Positions 1 through 5,789 of a stretch of DNA of 8,237 nucleotides are shown here, one piece after another. Below the pieces are notes generated by a model. That model was not told where the DNA came from. It saw nothing but the letters and a program-made list of their open reading frames with translations, and made no database searches. Source of the DNA: an uncultured Acidobacteriota bacterium (GTDB lineage: Bacteria; Acidobacteriota; Blastocatellia; Pyrinomonadales; Pyrinomonadaceae); the NCBI GenBank assembly GCA_902826385.1, contig CADEEU010000160.1, positions 1-8,237 on the forward strand, given 5' to 3'. How positions within the stretch are numbered: position 1 is the first letter of the stretch; every line of letters begins with the position of its first letter. A program made the translations under genes and the position numbers.

Positions 1-344
1 AACGCGTACGAGATGAGCTGGTAGACCACCGCGAACCGTTGCGCGTCCGCTGTGTCGGCGCTGCCGGTCTGGCCGCGGCTCACCGCCCGGCTGAATCCCG
101 AGGCCGTGGCGCTGTGCGTGACCCAGTCGGCCACACCATAAGTGCTGTAGTCGACGCCGGAGAGATCCGTGAGTTGCTCGAACTGCAGGCCCGGGGTGTC
201 GCGGAGCAGCTTCGCGACGCGCTGAATCTGGGCCGCCTCGACCGTGATGGTCAGTTCACCAACGGCATGCCGGCAGTCCAGCAGGGCGGAACCGAGGTGC
301 TGTGCGAGCAGCGCGCCGAGGGCCTGGGCCTTGGTTTCGTTCAT
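1..344 (-). CDS. nuoC: NADH-quinone oxidoreductase subunit C, 5' part (runs off the window)
   Basis: NuoC is the 30-kDa-type subunit in the peripheral arm of respiratory complex I, on the cytoplasmic side of the membrane. Read from the ATG at 344 down to base 1 it gives 114 codons with no stop. It starts MNETKAQALGALLAQHLG and contains the family motif LTDLSGVDYSTYG near residues 59-71, then RFAVVYQLIS near the window edge. The stretch between them (DWVTHSATASGFSRAVSR) resembles the longer loop of gammaproteobacterial NuoC proteins. The start lies 12 bases after the nuoB stop, so the two genes are in one operon in the usual nuoA-B-C order. No strong Shine-Dalgarno sequence is visible before it. 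The C-terminal part, including the segment that contacts NuoD, lies outside the window. Confidence 0.9.
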   Translation of the reverse strand, partial: MNETKAQALGALLAQHLGSALLDCRHAVGELTITVEAAQIQRVAKLLRDTPGLQFEQLTDLSGVDYSTYGVADWVTHSATASGFSRAVSRGQTGSADTADAQRFAVVYQLISYA

Positions 345-356
345 CCGATTCGGGTC

Positions 357-827
357 TCAGCGGCTGATGGTATTCGTGCGTTTGATCTTTTCCTGCAGTT
401 GGATGATTCCGAACAGCAGCGCCTCGGCGGTCGGCGGGCAGCCAGGGACGTAGACGTCCACCGGCACGATCCGGTCACAGCCACGGGTGACTGCGTAGGA
501 GTAATGATAGTAGCCGCCGCCGTTGGCGCAGGACCCCATCGAGATCACCCACTTCGGCTCGGTCATCTGGTCGTAGACCTTGCGCAGGGCGGGCGCCATC
601 TTGTTGACCAGCGTACCGGCGACGATCATGACGTCCGACTGGCGCGGACTCGGCCGGAACACGATGCCGAAGCGGTCGAGGTCGTAGCGGGAGGCGCCGG
701 CGTGCATCATTTCCACTGCGCAGCAGGCCAGCCCGAAGGTCATCGGCCACAGTGAACCGGTGCGGGCCCAGTTGACCACGTTGTCGATGTTGGTCGTGAC
801 GAAGCCGCGCTCCGCCATGTCGTTCAT
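357..827 (-). CDS. nuoB: NADH-quinone oxidoreductase subunit B
   Basis: NuoB (PSST/20-kDa subunit) holds iron-sulfur cluster N2, the last electron carrier before quinone in complex I. The 156-residue protein has all four expected cluster ligands: Cys35-Cys36 in GLACCAVEMM, Cys100 in MGSCANGGGYY and Cys130 in VPGCPPTAEA. It ends QEKIKRTNTISR, as in beta/gammaproteobacterial forms. The chosen ATG at 827 overlaps the nuoA stop (ATGA), a normal translational coupling. An in-frame ATG at 833 would add two residues, and ATG at 818 is a third option; extending the frame to 944 only translates nuoA out of frame. The length matches the short NuoB type that starts just before GFVTT rather than the about 220-residue E. 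coli type. The gene looks intact. Confidence 0.95.
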   Translation of the reverse strand: MNDMAERGFVTTNIDNVVNWARTGSLWPMTFGLACCAVEMMHAGASRYDLDRFGIVFRPSPRQSDVMIVAGTLVNKMAPALRKVYDQMTEPKWVISMGSCANGGGYYHYSYAVTRGCDRIVPVDVYVPGCPPTAEALLFGIIQLQEKIKRTNTISR

Positions 828-972
828 TCCCATTCCAGCGCGCCCTTTTTCCATTCGTAGATGAACCCGACCACCAGCACGGCAAGGAAGATCATCATCG
901 CGAAGAACCCGTACAACCCGATCTCGTCGAGGACGACGGCCCACGGAAAGAAGAAGGCGATTTCGAGATCGA
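824..972 (-). pseudogene. nuoA: NADH-quinone oxidoreductase subunit A, 3' fragment cut at the left junction
   Basis: NuoA is a small membrane subunit of complex I with three helices. Only its last 49 codons are present: DLEIAFFFPWAVV, a hydrophobic helix (GFFAMMIFLAVLVVGFIY) and the typical end EWKKGALEWE. The invariant part that should precede it (a YESG or YECG loop, then R-FY--A--FI-FD-E) is absent. Upstream of about 972 the same frame reads residues that are simply the antisense of tssF. The expected Phe before DLEIAF is replaced by Leu at 971-973, which marks the point where the sequence stops being nuoA. With about 70 residues missing, it cannot make a working subunit as shown. The break is more likely an assembly join than a real mutation, because nuoB and nuoC behind it look intact. 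Confidence 0.85.
959..972. other. Left composition junction with shared 14-base stretch
   Basis: These 14 bases (gatttcgagatcga) read as the reverse complement of the NuoA codons for DLEI and, on the plus strand, as TssF codons for DFEI. To the left the sequence is high-G+C nuo DNA on the minus strand; to the right it is about 52% G+C T6SS DNA on the plus strand. No inverted repeat, att-like duplication, tRNA or integrase is seen here. This is what a short-overlap join between two unrelated sequences looks like. The exact limits are inferred from protein conservation, not from an alignment. Confidence 0.7.
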
Positions 973-1459
973 GGGAACGGCGATCGTCTCGCGGGTTCGC
1001 TGCCTGACCAAACCGACCGAAACCATCAGGCCGCCGAGACGCCGTGCCGCACAGTGGCGATTGATTTCGCACCTGAATTTAAATTACCTGTCGCTCGTCA
1101 CCGGCGAACAGATCGCCCCTGAAGCGTTGCAGGAGATCCTGCATCTTTATAATTTCAACGATTCTTCGGTTACGCGAAAACAGATACTCGGGATCACCGG
1201 TATCGAAGCACGCAAAGTGGTCCGTAAGATCGGCGGCCGCGTCGGCGCCGGCTTTGTACGAGGCATGGAAACTACGCTCACCTTCGACGAAGAACAGTTC
1301 GTCGGAAGCGGCATGTTCCTTTTTGCCTGCGTCCTGGAACGCTTTATGGGCCTTTATGCTTCGGTAAATTCGTTTAATCAGATGGTGATGAAGACGGAAC
1401 AGCGAGAAGAGGTCGTAAAACAATTCCCGGCCCGGGCCGGTGAGCAGGATTTGCTGTAA
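962..1459 (+). CDS. tssF: T6SS baseplate subunit TssF, C-terminal quarter (5' end lost at junction)
   Basis: TssF (family PF05947, VasA/ImpG) forms the T6SS baseplate wedge with TssG, TssE and TssK in the cytoplasm under the inner membrane. The frame gives about 165 residues of the usual about 600. The family's C-terminal signatures are clear: VRCLTKPT, then QWRLISHLNLNYLSL, ALQEILHLYNF, GFVRGMETTLTFDEEQFVGSG, FLFACVLERFMGLYASVNSF and the terminal PARAGEQDLL. The homology starts upstream of the first possible start codon (TTG at 1061), so TTG is not the real start. About 435 N-terminal residues are missing. No start codon or ribosome binding site is visible at the join, so this fragment would not be translated normally. 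tssG follows 140 bases downstream, the standard gene order. Confidence 0.88.
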   Translation, partial: FEIEGTAIVSRVRCLTKPTETIRPPRRRAAQWRLISHLNLNYLSLVTGEQIAPEALQEILHLYNFNDSSVTRKQILGITGIEARKVVRKIGGRVGAGFVRGMETTLTFDEEQFVGSGMFLFACVLERFMGLYASVNSFNQMVMKTEQREEVVKQFPARAGEQDLL

Positions 1460-1471
1460 GAAAGGGGAAAA

Positions 1472-1594
1472 GTGAAAAAGCGGCAAAGTGAAAACGTTAA
1501 GAAGGCTGCGTGTGGTGGATTAACTTTCACTTGCTCACGCTTACCACTTTTCACTTTTACCCTTTTTCACTTTTTCACTTTTACCCTTTTTCAC
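1472..1594. repeat. Tandem and inverted GTGAAAA / TTTTCAC repeat in the tssF-tssG spacer
   Basis: A 23-base unit (ttttcacttttacccttttt plus cac) occurs twice without mismatch, at 1548-1570 and 1572-1594, a period of 24. A reverse-complement copy at 1472-1494 matches 20 of 23 bases, so the transcript could fold into a long A/U-rich stem around a loop of about 53 to 77 bases. A weaker TTTCAC piece lies near 1525. The period is a multiple of three and the tssG frame is open through it, giving FHFYPFS twice. The repeats end six bases before the tssG ATG, so they fill the place where a Shine-Dalgarno sequence should be. The type looks like a slippage-prone or REP-like repeat. It is not CRISPR: there are only two copies and no spacers. 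Confidence 0.8.
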
Positions 1595-1599
1595 ATTTT

Positions 1600-2607
1600 A
1601 TGGCCGATAAGCCTCTAAATCAAATCCTTGTCGACGAGCCGTATCGCTTCGAATTTTTCCAGGCGGTGCGCCTGCTTGAGAAGATATTTCCAGAAAAGCG
1701 GCCGGTCGGACGCAATGCTATGCCGAACGAGGAGATCGTGCGATTCCGTTCGCGGGTGGCGCTCGACTTCCCGGCCAGCGAAATACACGAGGTTAGAGAG
1801 AGTTTTGACGAGCGCACGAATGAAGAAAAGCTCGAAATGCTCGTGAATTTCATGGGCATGGTCGGCGTCAGCGGCGTTTTGCCTCAGCCGTATACGGACC
1901 TCGTGCTGGACCGTATCAGGCATCGCGATACGGCGATGTGGGCGTTCGTCGACATCTTTACGCACCGCTCCGTTTCGATGTTTTACCGGGCGTGGCGTAA
2001 GTACAGATTTCCAGTCGGCTACGAGCGCGGCAACGACGATTTCACTTCGTATCTCTTCGACCTGATCGGGCTGGGGACCGAAAAACTCCGCGGCCGCATG
2101 AGCCTTCCGGACGAGTCGCTGCTGCCGTACTGCGGATTGATAGCGCAAAAACCTCATTCGTGCAACGCGTTGCAGAATGTTCTGTCGGATTACTTCTTAG
2201 CCAAGGCTGAAGTTCGTCAATTTCACGGCCAATGGCTCAATCTTGAGCCTTCGGATTATACTAGGCTTGGAAAACGCAATAGCTCGCTGGGAGAAAGCGC
2301 AATAGCCGGAACACGCGTATGGGAACAGCAGTCCAAATTCCGCGTCAGGCTCGGGCCCCTGGACTTTCAGAAGTTTCAGGCTTTTCTGCCTGTCGGCTCG
2401 GCCCATAAACCGCTACGCTCGATCGTTCGGTTTATGGTCGGCCTGGAATTCGATTATGACATACAGCTGGTCCTAAAAAAGAAACAGGTCCCAAGCACGA
2501 TCCTGACAACCCGAGCTCAGCGGCGGCCGATGCTAGGCTGGACCGCGTTTCTAAAGACCAGGCCGTTTCAGGCCGACGATAGGCAGGTCGTGCTGCAAAC
2601 TAATTGA
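1600..2607 (+). CDS. tssG: T6SS baseplate subunit TssG
   Basis: TssG (family PF06996, VasB/ImpH/DUF1305) pairs with TssF in the cytoplasmic baseplate wedge. The 335-residue product is close to the family's normal length. Visible family features are EPYRFEFFQAVRLLE at residues 13-27, the block around residues 116-132 (FVDIFTHRSVSMFYRAW, with Asp118, His122 and Arg123), GQWLNLEPSDYTRLG, and the end LGWTAFLKT. ATG at 1600 was chosen because homology begins just after it. A GTG at 1510 would add 30 residues encoded by the spacer repeats (FHFYPFS units), which look like repeat read-through. No Shine-Dalgarno sequence precedes 1600; the upstream bases are T-rich. The stop overlaps an ATG (atga at 2607) that opens the small ORF in the element downstream. 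clpV follows after 146 bases. Confidence 0.93.
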   Translation: MADKPLNQILVDEPYRFEFFQAVRLLEKIFPEKRPVGRNAMPNEEIVRFRSRVALDFPASEIHEVRESFDERTNEEKLEMLVNFMGMVGVSGVLPQPYTDLVLDRIRHRDTAMWAFVDIFTHRSVSMFYRAWRKYRFPVGYERGNDDFTSYLFDLIGLGTEKLRGRMSLPDESLLPYCGLIAQKPHSCNALQNVLSDYFLAKAEVRQFHGQWLNLEPSDYTRLGKRNSSLGESAIAGTRVWEQQSKFRVRLGPLDFQKFQAFLPVGSAHKPLRSIVRFMVGLEFDYDIQLVLKKKQVPSTILTTRAQRRPMLGWTAFLKTRPFQADDRQVVLQTN

Positions 2608-2732
2608 TGGATAACCACAGAGACACAGAGACACGGAGGATAGATAAAATTACCGAGAAGGTTATCGGCGGTGCAATCAACGTCCCTGTAATAAAGTATG
2701 GAGGTAAGAAAAACTCTGTGTCTGCGTGGTGA
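2607..2732 (+). pseudogene. 41-codon ORF, probable internally deleted GxxExxY-family remnant
   Basis: The ORF starts at an ATG overlapping the tssG stop (TGATG at 2605-2609) and is open for 41 codons to the TGA at 2730. Its N-terminal part comes from the repeat (NHRDTETRR) and is followed by DKITEKVIGGAI. From memory, GxxExxY proteins begin with such repeat-derived residues, then a segment like LTEKIIGAAIEVH. Its second part (NVPVIKYGGKK) resembles the end of those proteins, where I recall NFNVPVLK-G--R, followed by residues read from the right repeat (NSVSAW). The middle, which holds the GxxExxY motif and the nuclease-like core (about 90 residues), is absent. I therefore read it as a relic that kept both ends in frame. 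It has no function I can argue for. The family resemblance is from recall, not a search. Confidence 0.5.
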
Positions 2733-2734
2733 TA
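2610..2734. mobile_element. Miniature inverted-repeat element between tssG and clpV
   Basis: The left end (2614-2630, accacagagacacagag) and the right end (2714-2730) are inverted repeats matching at 15 of 17 bases. The 117-bp element between 2614 and 2730 is flanked on both sides by a 4-bp GATA direct repeat (2610-2613 and 2731-2734), which could be a target-site duplication. The accacagagacacagag type of repeat is widespread in environmental bacterial genomes. No transposase is present, so if it is mobile it moves in trans. Its inside encodes a short ORF resembling the two ends of a GxxExxY-family protein (separate entry). A 4-bp match can arise by chance, so the inverted ends are the stronger evidence. 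Confidence 0.6.
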
Positions 2735-2744
2735 AACCCCCTTT

Positions 2745-2753
2745 GGAGATTGA
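2745..2753 (+). promoter_or_regulatory. Ribosome binding site of clpV
   Basis: A clean GGAG at 2745-2748 sits five bases before the ATG at 2754 and eight before the ATG at 2757. It lies just outside the right end of the miniature element, so the insertion did not damage clpV translation. It contrasts with tssG, which has no such site. Confidence 0.7.
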
Positions 2754-5564
2754 ATGATGAATGTAAATCTTAAAAGCCTTGTCGGACGATTGAACGACGT
2801 TTCGCGCACAGCCTTGGAAGGTGCGGCCGGACTTTGCCTTTCGCGCACGAACTACGACGTCGAGATCGAGCACATATTGGCAAAACTGCTCGAAGAGAAC
2901 GATACCGACGTGCACAAGATCGCCGCCCATTTCGAGGTAAATCCCGACCGCCTGACCAAAGACGTCAGCGTCGCCCTCGACCGTCTGAAGAGCGGCAACT
3001 CACGCACGCCCGGCTTGAGCGACCGTATCCCGGACTGGATACAGGACGCGTGGCTGCTTGCATCCGTTGACTTCGGTGTGGCGAGAATTCGTTCGGGACA
3101 TTTGATCCTGGCCCTGCTCGCCAACGAAAGATTTGCACGGATTGCCCGTGAGATTTCGCGCGAGTTCGATCATGTTTCGCTCGAAAAGCTTAAGTCCGAC
3201 TTGCCGACCATTACTGCCGATTCGGCCGAGGCCCGCGACGCGGTCGCGCTCGGCGAAACCGGCGGGGTTTCGGACGGCTCGCCCGTCGCATCTGGCGTTC
3301 CAGGCAAAACAAAAGCGCTTGATCAGTACACGGAAGACCTGACGGCAAAGGCCGCCGCGGGCAAGATCGATCCCGTTCTGGGCCGCGATTTCGAGGTACG
3401 CCAGATCGTCGATATCCTTACGCGTCGCCGTCAGAACAACCCGATCCTGACCGGTGAGGCCGGTGTAGGTAAGACCGCGGTTGTCGAGGGATTTGCATTA
3501 CGCATATTCCAGGGCGATGTGCCTGACCCGCTCAAAAATGTTGCCGTGCGCACGCTCGACCTCGGGCTGCTGCAGGCCGGAGCGGGCATTAAGGGTGAAT
3601 TCGAGAACCGCCTGAAATCCGTTATCGAAGAGGTAAAATCGTCGCCGCAGCCGATAATCATGTTCATCGACGAGGCCCATACGATGATCGGTGCCGGCGG
3701 AGCCGCCGGACAGAACGACGCAGCAAACCTTCTGAAACCCGCCCTCGCTCGCGGCGAGCTGCGGACCATCGCGGCTACGACCTGGGCCGAATACAAGAAA
3801 TATTTCGAAAAAGACGCCGCTCTCGCACGTCGTTTTCAGGTTGTAAAGATCGATGAGCCGGATGAAGCCAAGGCGATCGACATGATGCGCGGAATCGCGG
3901 ACAAAATGGAAGAGCACCACAACGTCCGCATCTTGGACGAAGCGATCGTCGAATGCGTCAAGCTTTCAAACCGCTACATAACCGGACGTCAGCTTCCGGA
4001 CAAGTCCGTTTCGGTGCTCGACACGGCTTGCGCAAAGGTCGCGATGGGACAGGGAGCCACGCCCGCTTCGGTCGAAGACGCGACGCGGCGGATTCAGAAC
4101 CTGACCTCTGAGATCGACGCCCTCGAACGCGAACAGGTTACCGGTGCAGAGCATGATGAAAGGCTTAAAGAAATCAAAGCCAAGCGAACCGAAACCGAAG
4201 AGCAGTTAACGAAACTGAACGATCAGTGGGAGAAAGAGAAAAAGCTGGTCGACGAAATTCGCAACATCCGGATCAAGCTTGAGATGTCGCGCCTGGACGG
4301 CAAATTAGCTGATGCAGCGAAAGTGTCGGAACCACCTGCGGCAGCGGGTGGTTTAACGCAGCCCTCCGACGCTGTCGCAGCCGCAACGGCCGAGGCGGAT
4401 GCAGTGCCGGCAAGTGATGACGTTTCGGCGACCGCCGCCGCTCCCGCTCCTGAAGCGGCAAAACCGCAGGACCTTGAGTTGCTTAAATCCGAATTGAAGC
4501 GTCTTAATGCCGAGCTTAAAGAACTTCAAGGCGAAGATCCGCTGATGCAGCCGGTCGTTAACGGCCAGTCGGTCGCCGAGGTTATTTCCGGCTGGACCGG
4601 TATCCCGATCGGGAAGATGGTAGCAGACGAGATCAATGCCGTTCTCAATCTTCATGAAACTTTGAGTGAACGCGTGCTCGGCCAAGACCATGCTCTGGAA
4701 GCGATTGCCCAGCGCATTCGCACATCGCGGGCCGGATTAACAGACCCGAAACGCCCGATCGGCGTGTTTTTGCTGGTCGGAACGTCAGGCGTCGGTAAAA
4801 CCGAAACCGCATTGGCATTGGCCGAATCGCTGTATGGCGGCGAGCGCAACCTGATCTCGATCAACATGAGCGAATATCAGGAAGCACACACAGTTTCCAG
4901 CCTGAAAGGCTCGCCTCCAGGATACGTCGGCTACGGCGAAGGCGGCGTGTTGACCGAGGCCGTGCGGCGAAAACCTTACTCGGTTGTACTGCTCGATGAA
5001 GTAGAAAAGGCCCATCCGGACGTGATGGAGCTGTTTTTCCAGGTTTTCGATAAGGGAATACTTGAGGACGGCGAGGGCCGCGAGATAGATTTTAAGAACT
5101 GTATCATCCTTCTGACGTCCAATGTTGGGACGGATACGATAATGAAACTATGCTCCGACCCGGAAACCAAGCCCGCTCCCGACGGCCTGGTCGAAGCCGT
5201 AAAGCCTGAGCTTGTAAAGGCTTTTAAGCCGGCTCTGCTCGGACGCATGGTCACGGTTCCCTATTATCCTATCTCAGATGATATCCTAAGGCTTATAATT
5301 AAGCTGCAGCTTGGCAAGATCAAAAACCGGATCGCTGACAATCATGGAGCGCAGTTCTCGTACGACGATTCGGTCATTGACACAGTGGCAAAACGGTGTA
5401 CTGATGTAGACAGCGGTGCCCGCAACGTATATAACATCCTCACAGGAACACTTTTGCCCGAGATGAGCGGCGAGGTATTGTCGCGGATGGCAAGCGGCGA
5501 AGGAATCAAGAATGTACACGTCTCGGTCGGCGACGGCGAGAAGTTCGTGTACCAGGTGAATTAA
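2754..5564 (+). CDS. clpV: T6SS AAA+ ATPase ClpV (TssH)
   Basis: ClpV is a cytoplasmic hexameric unfoldase of the ClpB/Hsp100 class. It pulls on the TssB/TssC sheath after contraction and recycles it. The order of parts is a Clp N domain (about residues 1-150, with LEGAAGLCLSRTNYDVEIEHIL and RIRSGHLILALLA), a first ATPase domain with Walker A GEAGVGKT at 234-241 and Walker B MFIDEAH (Asp306-Glu307), a coiled-coil middle domain (about 440-520), a variable linker, and a second ATPase domain with Walker A GTSGVGKT at 676-683, pore loop GYVG at 723-726 and Walker B LLDEVEKAH (Asp748-Glu749). FKPALLGRM and the C-terminal small domain follow. The long N domain and the LSRTNYDVEIEH type mark it as ClpV rather than ClpB. 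It is 936 residues, longer than usual, because of an Ala/Pro-rich insert at about 520-573 that contains a palindromic repeat. ATG 2757 is an equally possible start. Confidence 0.97.
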   Translation: MMNVNLKSLVGRLNDVSRTALEGAAGLCLSRTNYDVEIEHILAKLLEENDTDVHKIAAHFEVNPDRLTKDVSVALDRLKSGNSRTPGLSDRIPDWIQDAWLLASVDFGVARIRSGHLILALLANERFARIAREISREFDHVSLEKLKSDLPTITADSAEARDAVALGETGGVSDGSPVASGVPGKTKALDQYTEDLTAKAAAGKIDPVLGRDFEVRQIVDILTRRRQNNPILTGEAGVGKTAVVEGFALRIFQGDVPDPLKNVAVRTLDLGLLQAGAGIKGEFENRLKSVIEEVKSSPQPIIMFIDEAHTMIGAGGAAGQNDAANLLKPALARGELRTIAATTWAEYKKYFEKDAALARRFQVVKIDEPDEAKAIDMMRGIADKMEEHHNVRILDEAIVECVKLSNRYITGRQLPDKSVSVLDTACAKVAMGQGATPASVEDATRRIQNLTSEIDALEREQVTGAEHDERLKEIKAKRTETEEQLTKLNDQWEKEKKLVDEIRNIRIKLEMSRLDGKLADAAKVSEPPAAAGGLTQPSDAVAAATAEADAVPASDDVSATAAAPAPEAAKPQDLELLKSELKRLNAELKELQGEDPLMQPVVNGQSVAEVISGWTGIPIGKMVADEINAVLNLHETLSERVLGQDHALEAIAQRIRTSRAGLTDPKRPIGVFLLVGTSGVGKTETALALAESLYGGERNLISINMSEYQEAHTVSSLKGSPPGYVGYGEGGVLTEAVRRKPYSVVLLDEVEKAHPDVMELFFQVFDKGILEDGEGREIDFKNCIILLTSNVGTDTIMKLCSDPETKPAPDGLVEAVKPELVKAFKPALLGRMVTVPYYPISDDILRLIIKLQLGKIKNRIADNHGAQFSYDDSVIDTVAKRCTDVDSGARNVYNILTGTLLPEMSGEVLSRMASGEGIKNVHVSVGDGEKFVYQVN
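4330..4353. repeat. Hairpin-forming palindrome inside clpV
   Basis: Arms aaccacctgc (4330-4339) and gcgggtggtt (4344-4353) pair over 10 bp with one G-T wobble around the loop GGCA. In the clpV frame it reads as EPPAAAGGL, at the start of the Ala/Pro-rich linker. Hairpins with this ccacctgc-gcgggtgg core look like REP-type repeats, which normally sit between genes. The in-frame position suggests insertion into a tolerant part of the protein. It is seen once in this window, so its repeat status in the genome is inferred. Confidence 0.55.
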
Positions 5565-5574
5565 ATCCCCCAAT

Positions 5575-5599
5575 GGGCAACCGCAAATTGCCCCTTTTT
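5575..5599 (+). terminator. Rho-independent terminator after clpV
   Basis: The stem gggcaa (5575-5580) pairs perfectly with ttgccc (5588-5593) around a 7-base loop, followed by C and TTTTT (5595-5599). It starts 10 bases after the clpV stop. The stem is only 6 bp, so it may be leaky. It implies that vgrG has its own promoter or depends on read-through. Confidence 0.55.
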
Positions 5600-5789
5600 A
5601 CAACCTTAACGGGCAGGCGGCATGTAAAGTGTCGCCCCACCGAAGGTTTACGGTTTGCGGCTTCCGCGGCGAAGATTGCCCGATCATGCCGGCCGACTGA
5701 AGTTTTAACTTCAAGTGCGACCGGTGGACTGCGGAAATCTGCGTACGTTTACACTGTTTATTTGATGTAAAAAGGGGGCGGTCAATAAT
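5600..5789. other. Non-coding spacer between clpV and vgrG with a long imperfect palindrome
   Basis: No convincing gene lies here. A 65-codon plus-strand frame (5573-5770) has repeat-like content (CRPTEG and CRPTEV) and no recognisable domain. The palindrome at 5689-5724 has a perfect core, tgaagtt (5698-5704) with aacttca (5707-5713), and continues outward to ccgg (5689-5692) and ccgg (5721-5724), with small bulges. The segment at about 5630-5670 has a related ccaccgaagg-ttt-cgg look, perhaps a decayed second copy. A weak tttac/gtaaa inverted pair lies at 5748-5752 and 5767-5771. I could not assign a promoter with both boxes. Confidence 0.5.
5773..5781 (+). promoter_or_regulatory. Ribosome binding site of vgrG
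   Basis: The purine run agggggcgg at 5773-5781 ends eight bases before the ATG at 5790 and supports that start. It is a G-rich variant rather than a perfect AGGAGG. Confidence 0.55.

Noticed and set aside
39..755. Long plus-strand open frame of 238 codons opposite nuoB and nuoC
   Set aside because: It is antisense to clearly conserved nuoB and nuoC in high-G+C DNA, where long chance frames are expected. The product has no recognisable domain.
828..944. N-terminal extension of nuoB to an upstream start at 944
   Set aside because: The extra residues are nuoA translated out of frame. NuoB homology begins near GFVTT, and the ATG overlapping the nuoA stop fits the operon.
973..1072. Extension of the nuoA frame to a start at 1072, giving an 82-codon gene
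   Set aside because: The added residues do not resemble NuoA and are the antisense of conserved TssF codons; they arise from the join.
1548..1594. Possible CRISPR-like repeat
   Set aside because: Only two copies directly abutting with one base between them, no spacers and no cas genes; it is a simple tandem repeat.
1510..1599. GTG start at 1510 for a longer TssG
   Set aside because: The 30 extra residues are encoded by the tandem repeat. TssG homology starts just after the ATG at 1600.
5573..5770. 65-codon frame between clpV and vgrG
   Set aside because: It starts inside the predicted terminator, runs through palindromic repeats, has no good ribosome binding site and matches no family I know.
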